Source of the DNA: Theocolax elegans
Lineage: Eukaryota; Arthropoda; Insecta; Hymenoptera; Cerocephalidae
Length of the DNA: 64,000 nucleotides
Reading direction: 5' to 3'
Assembly (NCBI GenBank): GCA_026168455.1
Contig: CM047426.1
Location: forward strand, 76,163,986-76,227,985
Part shown: in pieces, positions 11,466 to 23,562 of the stretch
Numbering within the stretch: position 1 is the first letter of the stretch
How the letters are laid out: each line of letters opens with the position of its first letter
Made by a program: the position numbers and the translations under genes
Notes under the pieces: generated by a model
What the model was told of the DNA's origin: nothing
The model's database searches: none
What the model saw: only the letters and a program-made list of their open reading frames with translations

Positions 11466-14400
11466 TTAATCACAATCTTCGCTCGTCACGCTAAATTGGA
11501 GACGGATCAACCCTTCAGTCGCAACTCTCTCCTCCCAGGCCGCGGAGTCGAGACTAAGAAGATGAGTGAAGGCAAATTTTTTGAATGAGTTTATGTGAGA
11601 TGGATCGAACGACATGATAGAAAGTGAATTTAATAATTTAGATGCAGTGATTACGAAAGATTTATGGAGCGATTCAGTACGAGGTGGATGATATGTCAAT
11701 GGTTTAGGAGGATGACGAGATGAAGTACGCTGATCAGATGAGCTACTGAATCGAGTGAAATGATCGGAAAGGTAATGAGGGGAATTATGCGACAGGATGC
11801 TGAATGATAAAGAACTAATGAAAAATAACCGTCTCGACTCCGCAGATAACCATCCCAACTCCAATCTATATGGCGTAACGTGATCGAACCTACGTAAATT
11901 TCCCCAAACAAATCTAACACACGCGTTGAGGAGCCTCTGGAGCTTTAGGTTTCTGGTCCGGTCCAAGTCGTTATAGACCGCGCAAGCGTAATCAAAATGA
12001 CGAAAAATTAAGACCTCAACAAGATATTTGCGGGTATTCCTAGAGAAGGCCCGTCGATGGAAACGGAGTGAACGCAAGATTCCGTGAACCCTCTGAGAAA
12101 TGGCCAAAACGTGCTTGGACCAGTCCAGAGTAGGTAGTAGCCAGACACCCAGTGATTTTACCTGATTTTCATAATTAAGGTAGCCATGCAGAAGCTTAAC
12201 TCGCGGGGCAGTCGCTAGATCGATACGCGAGACATATGCTTTACTGCCCAGGATCATTACTTTGGTTTTGCTCACATTTAAATTTAGACCATTTATGGAG
12301 GCCCAAGATGCTATAGCGTTAGCATCATGAGTGATTCTTTGTATACCCAATTCGAATTCCCCGGGGGAAAAGAGTAGTAAACCTGGGCATCATCAGCATA
12401 TATCATGTACTTACTAAATACGAGTACATTAGGGAGGTCGTTAATAAAAATCGAAAAGAGTAAGGGACCCAAGACACTGCCCTGCGGTACGCCCGAATTT
12501 ACCTCAAGCCAATCGGAACAGACTCCCAACTCGTCCACTACGGCCTGTGAACGACCAACTAAGTAGTGGTAAAACCACCTCAACACAGTGTACGAACAAC
12601 CCACATCACGCAATTTAAGTAATAGAGGACCATGCGGTACTGAGTCAAATGCCTTGGAGAAATCGAACAGGACCAATATAGTGATTAATCGTGAGTCAAT
12701 AGCCCTTCTGATGTCATCGAGGACACCCAAGAGTGCAGTTTGCGTGCTATGACCCCTGCGAAACCCCGCTTGTCTGTCTATCAGTAAATGATTAGACTCT
12801 AGATAAAATGAAAACTGCGAATATACCAGGCGTTCTAGTAATTTAGAGACTTCGCAGAGTTTAGCAATAGGCCTAGTGTCCGAGCATGATTCGATCCTGT
12901 TCGACTTCGCCAATGGAAGAAGCAGCGACCTCTTCCAACAGTCAGGAAAATAGCCGATCGATAACATATAGTTAAAAAGTGATGTGAGTTGTGGGGTCAG
13001 TTGCGGTTCAAGGAGCTTGAGCATCGCCACGGAGAGTCCATCCGTCCCCACCGCCCTTGACTTCGCATTAAAAAGAGCACGCTGAATTGCCAAGGGACGA
13101 ACTACATTAAAATCGAAATAGGATGGACTAGAATGGTCGGAAACAGGGGAAAGGATTGAGTTTAAAAAAGAGGATGAGAGCGGAGGAACCCGATTGGATA
13201 TGGAGGCATAATGATTATTCAATTCCTGGGTAGAGAAATAATCCAGCGGAGATGAATTAGGCTTAGAACAGAGACCAAGGTTTTTTAATTCTCTCCATTT
13301 CGCTTTCGGGTTTACAGCGCTCTTTAATTTATTAGATAGAAAGTTATACTTATTGCAGTCGAGAAGATTAGAGATCTTGTTCCTAAGAGCCTTGTATTTC
13401 TCATAAAACTCCATGCGGTTAGAAATTTTGAAATTTTTAAATGCCAAGTTCCTGGCCTTAATAAGCCGACCGTGATCAGTTTAGCCGGCGCGATGGTATC
13501 AAAAGCAGAAAGAGCAGATACCATGAGGTGAGAAACGGAAGTCAGGAGGTGAGCGGAAAGATCAACGCAAGAAGAAGAATAAATATGCGTAGGCAAATGA
13601 AGATCGAGATGAGAAAGTGGTAAATTTTGTGGCACCGAGCCTAATGAATGAGAGCTATGAGGAGTGAATAATAAGTTAGATAAAGACATGAGAGATGACT
13701 GAGTGAGTAATAAATTAGGTGATGACATGCAGAATGATTGAGTGCGATGATGTGTAGAGAATAAGTTAGACGATGACAGGTTGAGTGATGTTGCATAATG
13801 AGAGGAGATAAGTGGATAAGGTGCGTGAGGTGAAAGATTAAAAGGAGAGCAAGATAATGGGGAAGAAATCAAGTTTGACTCTAAGTTCAAATTTAAATTC
13901 TGGTCAGACGACTCTGAATGAAATGAAGTTCAGGAGAATAATGAGATGAGAGAGCTGTGCTTGAGCTAAAAATAGCTTCGAATGTATCGGCTAACTCCTG
14001 GAGGTTGATCCCCTCCAAATCACGTGACCAGTACTTTTTTATTTTGGGCGGGTCTTTATTAATTTGTAAATGTAATGTAATGTAGTCGTGTCCCGCAGCA
14101 AAAGGGGTTAATGACTTAGAATAAAAATAATCTGGAGATGGGTCACTGATAAGGAAGAGATCAAGCCAAGTGTGTGAAAAACCTAACGATGAGACGGCAT
14201 GATGAGTTGGATCCGAAGTGACGAGAGATAAATTGATGCAGTTATATTAGCTCTCATCATGTCTGCCGCATCACTTGGGGACTTCATATCAATATTGAAA
14301 TCCCCAGTTATAACAGCAAGCCTATGGGAAGGAAGGATATCAGATAATAAATCAAAGAAGGCAATGGGGTAAGAAGCTGTTGGCCGCCTGTAAACAACAC

Positions 14401-14770
14401 TCAGGATAATCGAAATCGATTTACCAACGATATGTAGTATCATGAACTCAGGAGAGTTCGAGAACAGTTTATCAGAGTGGGCCAACATCTTAACTTTATA
14501 CTCGTCTTTAACATAAGCAGCAACACCCCCTCCTTCCTTACCCACCCGGTCAAGTCTGTAGATAGTGTACCCAGGCAATTTTACTATGTCAGAGCAGTCC
14601 AATTCCGTTAGAAAGGTCTCAGTGAGCGCTATCACATCGTAGGCTTGAGGATGTATTAATGATTCGATTGATGCAAAGTGAGTCTTGAGACGATTGATGT
14701 TAATATGGATGATAGATAAAGAACGAGAGTATGAACGTACATGAGATGGAGTCGCCTGACCAGCTGTCCT
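11466..14770 (-). pseudogene. LINE ORF2: AP endonuclease and reverse transcriptase
   Basis: This is the LINE polyprotein that nicks the target and copies RNA at the nick. The endonuclease comes first (about 14770-14000), with IHININ, ALTETF, GDFN and, after a frame break near 14215, a TWLDL-type C-terminal motif. The linker to the RT is unusually Ser/Leu-rich (13890-13500). A second frame break lies near 13460. The RT domain spans 13447-12350: GFRRGHSTQTALL, LFDFSKAFDSVPH, SGVPQGSVLGPLLF and catalytic YADD. A one-base slip in a C5/G5 run near 12355 shifts the frame into the thumb and C-terminal region (12350-11466). All catalytic motifs are still readable, so the copy is moderately old. Confidence 0.85.
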
Positions 14771-16012
14771 TCACAAGGGAGGAAGAATGGCACTAGGTGA
14801 CGAAGGATTTGGCGATATAGAGAGAAGCTCAGCTTCAGTATTAATGCGAAGTAGAGCACCCTTCTTTTCTTTACGCATGAATACCATACAATTTTTAACA
14901 ATCGGGCGCAAGTATCCAATTTCCTTAGCTCTGCGCAGAGACTTCATCCATAGAGCGTGAAGCGTCTTCGGCCACAACGGCCTGATATATAGTGAGGAAT
15001 CTCCTCCCACGCTAAAAATGCAAGAGGCCGTTGCACCCTTAAGTAAATACGCTTTGTCAACAATTAGGTCTCTGACAGCCGGTGATGAAACCTTACAAAC
15101 TAGGCCTTTAGACGCATTAGGAGAAGGAGGAGTGGTTGACATCTGACTCGAAAACGATGGAGTAATTGAGGTACTGGAATTTACCGCACGCGGCAGCCAC
15201 GGACGAATCTCAACTATATGTGATACGACCAGAGGAAGCTTAATATATATTAAGACCGTTTCAATTAACTTAAGGTCGTTCAGAGAGGAAACGGTAGGCA
15301 GACCAGTAAACAAGACGTCACATGTATTTTTGTCCTGAGCAGCGATATCGTCCGAAAGTGACGACGCCGAGGGAGCGTCACGCTCATTAGCGTTGGCCTC
15401 CAGACGGTCGACGCGAGCACACAAATCATTAAAGCGCGAATCAGTGTTTATTTCGAGTGTTTCGACTCGTCCACGGAGCGTGTTCAACTCGGCGCTAAGG
15501 GAGTTTAGCTTCACGTCAACGCCATCAACTTTGACTTCTACTCTCTCAACGAGCGTAACAATAGCGCGCTCGAAAACAGTGAATCACGTCGGAGGAGCAT
15601 CCGCCATCCCAACGGCCTCCCGAGTGACGCCCGATTGCTCCGCATTGGGGACAGTAGGAGTGGTCGCGCGAGGTTGCTTGGCAACCTGCGTCAAAGATGG
15701 TGATGGGGGCGAGGCTAGGCGCTTCGTGCCTGACATGGTGGGGAGAGTCGCGAGAGACTCCGCAGCTGTCATACTCACCGTCGCGACCACGGATTGCAAC
15801 CCAGTAGGTGCTGCCCCTACTCGGTGTGAAGAGCTACTAGCACACGGAGCCACAGATGTGCGCGCTATGTCACAGCAGCGTTGCAGGTCAGAGTTTGGCA
15901 CGACCGACACGCAATGTGAATGCATGATGTTATTGCACGCCGGGCATACCTCGGAATACTCCTTGCGTGTAATACGCACTTTGCAGACGTAGCAGCAACG
16001 CGCCGAAGCCAT
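14771..16012 (-). pseudogene. LINE ORF1 protein: PHD-like finger, coiled coil, RNA-binding region
   Basis: This is the nucleic-acid-binding ORF1 protein of the LINE. From the ATG at 16012 it opens with a cysteine/histidine-rich finger (CCYVC...CPACNNIMHSHC...CC) of PHD type. A Ser/Ala/Pro-rich linker follows. After an in-frame TGA at 15584-15586 come a coiled coil (ELNTLRGRVETLE..., heptads over about 40 residues) and a region starting DVLFTGLP that looks like the RRM/C-terminal fold of LINE ORF1 proteins. The two halves are in the same frame, so a single point mutation separates them. It ends a few bases before the ORF2 frame. Finger-bearing ORF1 proteins are known from CR1 elements. Confidence 0.75.
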
Positions 16013-16750
16013 ATCAATAACGATTCAGATGACGAGTCGATGAAAGAATGGTAGACGAAATACAGGCTGGCCAAGCGTGCGACGTCACAGCAGGTACGAC
16101 GGCGAGGTGAGAGGCAGGTGAGAGACAGGTGAGAGAAAGGGAATAGAGGCCGCCGCAGTTCCAATCTAGTCCGAAAGAGGCGCCCACGGTTCCACGGACT
16201 GCGAAATATTTTTGCCGCCCAGTTTCCACTCCAGATAAGAGATAACCTCGAATTGGACGAGTTTTTCGCAACGAAAATTGAGGTGGAAAGACCAACTGCT
16301 GCGGTGAACCTTATTAAAAAGTGCAAGGTGCAGCTAGTCCGCCCACGAGTAATAAGTGCTGAAAAGCTCGGGAACAAGTGTGAGACAAAGACAAGCGATA
16401 TCGATACGGAGCAAAAGTGAAGAGTGGTTGTCGACTCACCTTGCGCGCGCAGAGCAGAGAGAGAGAGAGAGAGAGAGAACGCGAGCCGAGTAAACCCGTG
16501 TATAGTTGTTTTCCGATTGAGTCGAGAGAGTGAGAGAGAGAAAGCGCGCGTCGCAGAAGCTTGGTTATCCGTATTCCACGCGGAGCCGGAGAGTGAGGAA
16601 GAGAGAGTGAGTAAAAGATTGTGTGCGCGCGGACGTGCGGAACCGGGCGATCGGAACGCGAGGCGAACCAACGAGAGCACGAGACGGGCGATCGGAGCCG
16701 AGCAAGATGTTTCACGTTGCGTTATATCGGTATTCTTTTTACTTGTTTAA

Positions 16751-17877
16751 TCGCGAGTGATAATTCGAGTGTGGTGGATGAGCGTGTGCAGGTGTGTGTG
16801 TGTGGGTTATGCGCGTAACTTATCGTAATCGTATAATTTTGTAGTAGTAATTTTGGAAAGTTATATTAATAAATTATTTATTTAATATTAATATTTAAAT
16901 CCTGTGTTCGAGTTATAAACTTAATTTTTTTCCCAAGCGTCTACTTGTCATTCCCGGGCGAGTAGGAAACCCACGGAATCCCCTCCGAGTTTTTCCCTTA
17001 TTCCTGAACTCCTTAAAATAATATTATAGCGTGGCGGGAAATATACCGCGTTATACCTTCTTTTGTAAGTATGCTTCCCATCTTTTCCCCCTTCTCGCCC
17101 TTTACCACTCGCGTAGCAAATCGCCGCAGCTCGTACGCAGCCGAGCACTCGTTTTATAAATTCGCCAAAATTATACGCGTCTTGCGCCCATAACTCTTTA
17201 TCTGTTAATATAATAAATTTTTACTATTTTTATCAATTGTTCATTTCGCCTTTGTCGCCATGCCATAATACCCTGTGTGATCGTAACAAAATGTATATAG
17301 AAAGCTATTTTGTATTGCTAGCCGTATCTCGATTGAGCTTATTAGGATCTAGCAGACGACGGTTTCCTCTAGAAGGTGGGTGCACAGTTCGACTCGACGA
17401 TTACACGAACCTCCTATACGCGGCAAACGGAGTACGATTTCAAGTTGCAGTTCCATTAGGTTATGTATTAACCATGTATTATATATTATCAGTTGCTCAA
17501 CAGTACCATAGTAAATATCCATTTTATAATCTACATATGCATTAATTATAGAGCATAAAAGTTAACATAAATATACTTAATGAAACAATCAAAATTGTAT
17601 ATAAAGATGAAATCACATGTGTCCCTCCATCAACGGTCTCGGTAGAAGTAGGTTTACTTGTTGCTTACCAATAACTGTTTTGCTCATTGCTTAATTTAGT
17701 AGTGATTAAAAAATTCATTTGAACATACCAATTAGTTCATAAAATTACTTTATTACTTTATACTTTATTAATATTATAAGTTGTAGAAAACTTTAACAAT
17801 TTAAACTTAATTTTTAAAAAGCAGACGCTAGTACCATTAAGAAAGTTTATTATTATGAAAATCTTATCAAGTTAAAG
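16751..17877. other. Unassigned sequence between LINE and repeat
   Basis: A GC-rich block (about 16920-17160) sits within AT-rich flanks. A 102-residue ORF at 17237-17545 has no motif I recognise and is probably chance. No RNA gene was identified. Confidence 0.4.
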
Positions 17878-18721
17878 TAATGGTACATATTTTTTTATCA
17901 GGAATGAAGAGTACTAAAACTTTACAAAGTATATGAGTTAAACGGTGGTAATGAAAATTGAACTGGATTAAAAATTTAACTATACAATAATAGATCATTT
18001 TTTAATTTCATTGAAAATCATAATGTATGTAACACTGATAAGAAAATTGTAATTTTAGTAGATGAATATGCGTAACTTTTGTTATAATTAATTATAAATC
18101 AAAATTTACAATTAAATTGCAATACAAATCAAAGTGAAAATTGAAAAGTACAATACCGACTAACATTTGGTTACCATAAACTGTACGTGCAATACACGTT
18201 ATCATAAAGTGTACGTACAGTACACGGTACCATATAAAGTATACGTACAGTACACGTTACCATAAAGTACAAATACAGTAATACAGCACAAATAAAGTGT
18301 ACGCAATGTGCAGAGTTAGTACATACATGCTATTACTTTACTTTTTAGAATTAATATTACACATGTATAATATAAGAATAATTTGCAAATATAATTTGCC
18401 ATTTCTCCAGTCCAATCCAATCGGATAAACCAATTAGATCCGTTTATAAGTTTTGCATTATACTGTTCATTTACTTTTACAGTAATTTTATATTTTTTAC
18501 AATCAATTTTGTAATTACTTTTACTAGCGTTGTGTTCTATATCTTATATTAAGTTAACGCTTGTTAGCGCGATCTGTAGGCATGCAACTAAATATGAATT
18601 AGTATATAACACAGAGGGCGCCATATATGATTTTTGTTAAGTTAATTTTATATAGGGTATCGATAAAACAGAAAGCGCGGACCTGCACAACAATGTTTTG
18701 TCGGGTACGACATCCCCTTAA
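17878..18721. repeat. Dispersed repeat, copy 1 (pairs with 39431-40264)
   Basis: About 840 bp nearly identical to 39431-40264 in the same orientation. Both start at TAATGGTACATATTTTTTTAT and end at GGGTACGACATCCCCTTAA, so these are likely true ends. Internally it contains about four imperfect units of a 28-bp tandem motif around TACCATAAAGTGTACGTACA (about 18170-18270). No ORF. The TTAA at its right edge (18718-18721) is also the left duplication of the next MITE. It is probably a non-autonomous transposon. Confidence 0.8.
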
Positions 18722-19220
18722 GAGGACGTCGAAGCTAGCATTTTTACCATCAGAGTAACTGTACCTAATGGCACATATTCGCAATCAGTTTCACACTATT
18801 CTTCGTTATTTGCCGCTAGATTTCAATGAAATTTGCACAGGATATTTAAAATGATACAGAGAATTGGGCTGTGCATCGAAAAGCGGCGAAAATTGAAAGA
18901 AAAACCTTTCTGATTAGTCTAAAACTGCTAACCCCAACCGCGTACGTTATACGTATGTAGTAAGGATATTCCCCAAGAGGTGGCGCTGTATGGGTGCATC
19001 GATGTTGGGGTTAGCAGTTTTAGACTAATCAGAAAGGTTTTTCTTTCAATTTTCGCCGCTTTTCGATGCACAGCCCAATTCTCTGCATCATTTTATATAT
19101 CCTGTGCAAATTTCATTGAAATCTAGCAGCAAATAACGAAGAATAGTGTGAAACTGATTGCGAATATGTGCCATTAGGTACAGTTACTCTGATGGTAAAA
19201 ATGCTAGCTTCGACGTCCTC
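18722..19220. mobile_element. Hairpin MITE A, TTAA-flanked
   Basis: Near-perfect inverted arms of about 217 bp start GAGGACGTCGAAGCTAGC and enclose a loop of about 63 bp (about 18939-19001). TTAA lies on both sides (18718-18721 and 19221-19224). The related repeat at 40264 has the same left flank but no insertion, so TTAA is the target. No coding capacity. The TTAA preference is shared by piggyBac, Kolobok and Sola3; the termini do not decide between them. Confidence 0.85.
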
Positions 19221-19224
19221 TTAA

Positions 19225-19623
19225 GGAGGTGATACATCTGATTGGTTATGGACGGAGCAAAAAAACTTAATTATTACACTTATTTAACAAACTACACTAT
19301 TTTATGCAAGTCCCAAATACAGAAGCACCAAATAATTCAATAAGTAATCGATCTACATAGCTACAGGCCCATACGTCAAGGACACCGAATCTATGGGAAT
19401 AGAAAATTTCTGCACGAAAAATTACGGAAAATAGTGTATTTTCGGTGCGCAAATTTTTGAAGGTGTTCTTGATGTATTGACCTGTAAATTTATAGATCGA
19501 TTAATTATTTAATTATCCAGTGCTTCTGTATTTCGGATTTGCATAAAATAGCGTATTTCGTTAAATAATTGTATTAATTAAGTTTTTTTGCTCCGTCGAT
19601 AACCAATCAGATATACCACCTCC
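19225..19623. mobile_element. MITE B, TTAA-flanked, abutting MITE A
   Basis: The inverted ends read GGAGGTGATACATCTGATTGG on the left and, complemented from the right, GGAGGTGGTATATCTGATTGG; they extend for about 50 bp. TTAA flanks both ends (19221-19224 and 19624-19627), the left one shared with MITE A. The middle is a weaker inverted repeat around about 19420. It is a different family from MITE A but probably mobilised by the same kind of TTAA-specific transposase. Confidence 0.8.
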
Positions 19624-19739
19624 TTAAGTTGTTAATTGTTACGGTCTAGTGGCTATTTATATGAAAGTTATACAACATTTAATAATAATTTCATAAACAA
19701 TTAATTTCACTTTATTCGCTTACAAATCAGAAGTAAATA

Positions 19740-21620
19740 GAAAATATATATGCTCAAACTCAAAACCAACAGAAAGCGGAGATCAAGTAGATATGCTTTA
19801 AAAAATAAAAGTCTTTATTTAAAAAGTCTATGCAAGAGACCCGGCGTCACATATGCTAAAAAGTACGCGAAAGTACGCGAACGAAGCTTATGCGATTCTT
19901 CGCGCACTGTACGAATGGTGAAAAACTTTTGCGCAATAAATAACATTTCTTGGCCCATTAACAAACCAATTTGAGTGCTCTTTTTTTGCTCTTCTTTTGC
20001 GGACTGTAGACAGATTCTAACATTAATCTTTCATTAATAGTATAACGTGAAAATGTGTTTCTTACTCATGAAGGGTATCTGGGTATTTAGGTTATTAGAT
20101 ATATGGGTTATTGGTTTTATCGTATTATTCTATCAAATAATATACTCCCCTTTAAATATATGAGCAATTCCAACGAAAATCCAACTTTCAAGCGTTTAAA
20201 AAGTTTGGAAATAGTACATTACGATACAAGTGCGCAAAATAGGTGATTCCCACACGAGTCGGATTTGCCGCTCGAGCGAAGCGAGGGTGGCAAAAAGACG
20301 AGTGTGGGAGTCACCTATGCGAACGTGTATCGTATACTATTTTTCCTAACGAATTGCGCAAAGATTTCATTTTGTGCTGACATTTGAGCGAGCGAGATAG
20401 TACATTGCTGCATTAGTGGGTAAAATAAAATTTTCCTGCAACAGTACTCACAATTATAAGAGAAAAAATTGCTTCACCCCGAACCGATGTTTGTGCCCGA
20501 GCAAAGCGAGGGTGAAAAGGTGGTACGGGGTTTAAATCACTTTGACTCTGATAATTTTGAGCACTATTGCAAGAAAAGTTTATTTTGCACACTAGTGCGG
20601 GAATGTACTAATGTGCGCACTCAAATGCGTGCGCAAAATCGAATTTTGCGCACGGAGTTAAGAAAAAAATTTTTCGGGCACATCTTCCGGACCCGAGTTT
20701 TCTTGTTACGTATAACATATAGAAGAAAAATCCGTACAAGTACAAACCGTAAACCCGTGCAAACTTTTTTTAGAGCTTTTCCACAGTTATGTTCAATTAA
20801 AGCAAAATTTGTAAAAAAATAACTTCCACTTTGATCGCTTATAATTCAAAACCAAATAGAGATAAACACTCAAACTAAAAACCATAAGAAAGCTGCGGTC
20901 AAGTAGATAAGATTAAAAAAAAGAAGCTCAAATCGGTTCATTTGCCTCAAAGTTGTGGAGTAAAAAAGAAATAGAAGAAGTTTTAACCAAAATTTACTGC
21001 AATATATTTATTGATTTTTTGGCCATAACTTTTTTATTTTTTATTTTTTGTATAACTTTGAGGCAAATTGACCGATTCCAGATTTTTTTTTCAAATCATA
21101 TCTATTTGATCTCAGCTTTCTTATCGTTTTTAGTTTGATTATCTATCTCTAATTGTTTCTGAGTTATAAGCGATTAAAGTAGAAGTCATTTTTTTTACAC
21201 ATTTTGCTTTAATTGAACATAAGTATATGAAAAAGCTCTTAAAAAAGTTTGCACACACTTACGGTATGTACTTATGTGGATTTTTCTTCTGTATGTTATA
21301 CATAACAAGAAAAATCGGGTATGGAAGATGTGCCCGAAAATTTTTTTCCATACTTTTTGAATGCTTAAAAGGCTGATTATGTTCGGAATTGCTCATATGT
21401 TAACGCAAAATAGTTTGCTAATGCGGGAAAGAAATTTGTTGCATCAGTTGAATGCGCAAAGAATTTTCTTTTAGTACGCGAAAGAATTTGCCGACGTACA
21501 ACGTACGCGAAAGTTTTCCACCATTCGTACAATGTACGAAGAATCGCCTACACTTCTTTCGCGTACGCGCCGCCGGATCTCTACACAAACTCATAAAAAA
21601 TTTGTCATGTCTACCGTTTT
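19740..21620. repeat. Large foldback element
   Basis: The left arm (about 19800-20965) and right arm (about 21040-21600) are inverted copies. Matching landmarks are ATTCTTCGCGCACTGTACG near 19895 against the complement near 21530, AAAATTTTTCGGGCACATCTTCC-like sequence near 20670 against 21330, and the central GCCTCAAAGTT against AACTTTGAGGC near 20950 and 21052. A short hairpin element (20210-20344) lies in the left arm. No credible ORF. A module containing CTCAAACT and AAGTAGATA recurs at about 19748, 20857 and 45213. Confidence 0.65.
20210..20344. mobile_element. Short hairpin MITE, copy 1 (pairs with 63576-63711)
   Basis: About 135 bp with inverted ends built on ATAGTA..ACGATACA and a central CTCG-rich stem (GACTCG/GAGCGAAGCGAGGG). 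The same layout of terminal ATACGATACA and inner AGGTGAT...ATCACCT occurs at 63576-63711. No coding capacity. Confidence 0.6.
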
Positions 21621-23540
21621 CAATCGATTCTTTTAGATAGGGTAACCGATATCGAGGTCGCGTACGCTAACGCGCACTGTAGCGTACGCGATTTTTGATC
21701 ACTTTATCCTGTGAAAACAATGGATTCCGATCGAAACATAATAAAAGTTTTCTAATTTGAATCGATTAAAAATAATTAATTTTAAAAAGTAAACCTCTCC
21801 ACAATACAGGACCAGCGAGTAGATTAAGTATGTTTGATCTGTCGTATGGTTATCCAAAGTGGTAACGATGATCAAACCTTTCAATTTTCCAAATTTAATA
21901 TTTTCTTAAATGGCTCTAAATTCATGAAAGAGATTTCTGACACTGTAGGATTTAATGATTTGGAATTCTCTTAGTGATAACAGTAATTTAAAAGGTTTTC
22001 TACTAAAATTAGCTGGAAATTAACAATACAGAAAAAGTAGACTAAACTATGTGTAACTTTAACGGCTTTTATAAGTTGAAAAATTAAAATAACTTTTTAT
22101 AAATTTAGGCAATCATGTATGTCAAAAATTAATTCTTATTGTTCAAGAATAATAAATCATTATAAATAATAAAGAAAGCGCAGTCTCATTTTAGATGATA
22201 TTCAAAATACTTATTTATAAATTTTGAAATGTATACTTACCGAAATAGGCTGAAATCGTACAGAAGCGAGGCACGAAATAACTAAGCAGTTAATTAATTA
22301 ATTAATTTACAAGAATAAAAACTTTGTAAAACAAAATGAAATTTCTCTATGTGTCCTCATTGAGATTAGCAAACGAAATGAACGAATAATTATTAAACAT
22401 CAATTGTCCATAGCATTTATTTGAAAACAAATGCAAGCGGCAAGTGCAGCTTTCAACATGGCGTAGGTAACGTCAAGTAGCGGGAAAATTTTAATTATCT
22501 ACTCAACAAATATTACAGAGATTTACAATAACAATTACTGCACGAGTTTAGCTAATTGTGGTATCAATACCTTGAAAAGTTCATAAATATTTTATTAATC
22601 CACATTTCAATTTTTTCATTCTTTTTCTGACACAAACATTTAATAAATAATGTAACCTAATTGAATATACTAAAGATATAACATAGCATAAGGACGTGTG
22701 AATTAAAATACGGTTTTAATACAAATATAATATAATAGAATAGCAATAACTAATAATGAAACAAAATATATATTTCTTTATTTATGTACATCTTCCCAAG
22801 ATTTAATAAAAATAATACAACTTTTGAGTATTGGTTTCATTGTTTCAAAATGATAAAGCGTACGATAAAGACTTGTTACTTTGTTTTACAAATGACTACA
22901 TATTTTAGAAAAGTAATATTCATTTTACTAAACATTACATTTCTGACAGATTTATAGCGATAATTGACAGCATGTGTAGTAGAAACAGATTTTTCTTTTT
23001 CTTGAACTCATTTGTTACATACGGATAAAATAAAAAATTTTGTAGAATTATAAAAATATCACCCATGGAAAATGTATTCTGTTATACAACCTTTTTTACT
23101 TTTCATGCCACATTATTCTTACTGTTTGATAAATTACTCAATTCAAAGCATTCTACATTTGAAATATCTTTTCGAATCTTTGGCTAAAATTTTAACTTTG
23201 TACAAAATTTATCAAAAACAACACTACCATAATGATCTCTTAACTCTTCGATTATTTGACTAAATTTTCATAGATATCTGAAGCTTCGACATAGACATTT
23301 TCAGCTCCTGACTACACCTTTACGAAAAGACTGCAAAACATTAATAATTCAAAAATTTTATTTACTTTATTTTCTTTCAACATACAATAATTTATTTGCA
23401 ATACCTACATTCTTTTGAAGAAGAAAACTTGAAACTTATTCTTTTGCTGCTTTAATCGTCACTAACTTATTCTGTCATTTCATCACCTCTGCTATCACCA
23501 TTTCCTTCAACGTGAGAAAGTATTTGTTACTCTTGTGTAG
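21621..23540. other. AT-rich sequence without recognisable genes
   Basis: About 1.9 kb of low-complexity AT-rich DNA. ORFs here are short and featureless. No repeat partner was recognised elsewhere in the window. Confidence 0.5.
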
Positions 23541-23562
23541 TAACTATTGCATTGGCTTAACA

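Larger units (their letters stand above)
11045..16750 (-). mobile_element. CR1-like LINE, near full length, decayed
   Basis: A non-LTR retrotransposon on the minus strand. It has a CT-rich 5' leader (about 16750-16013), ORF1 (16012-14771), ORF2 (about 14770-11466), a T/A-rich 3' untranslated region (11465-11067) and a terminal (TATC)n. A PHD-like finger in ORF1 and the 3' microsatellite point to the CR1/L2 group rather than to R1 or Jockey. One in-frame stop in ORF1 and about three frame breaks in ORF2 make it inactive. Target duplication and exact 5' end were not resolved. The 5' boundary is an estimate. Confidence 0.8.

Noticed and set aside
15393..15992. Plus-strand ORF of 199 codons
   Set aside because: It is antisense to LINE ORF1, whose finger and coiled coil are recognisable.
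16014..16715. Overlapping minus-strand ORFs of up to 271 codons, Ser/Leu/Arg-rich
   Set aside because: They lie in the CT-rich 5' leader of the LINE and in several frames at once; composition explains their length and no motif is visible.
17237..17545. 102-codon ORF that might be a membrane protein
   Set aside because: No start context, no domain, no partner; the hydrophobic end is AT-driven.
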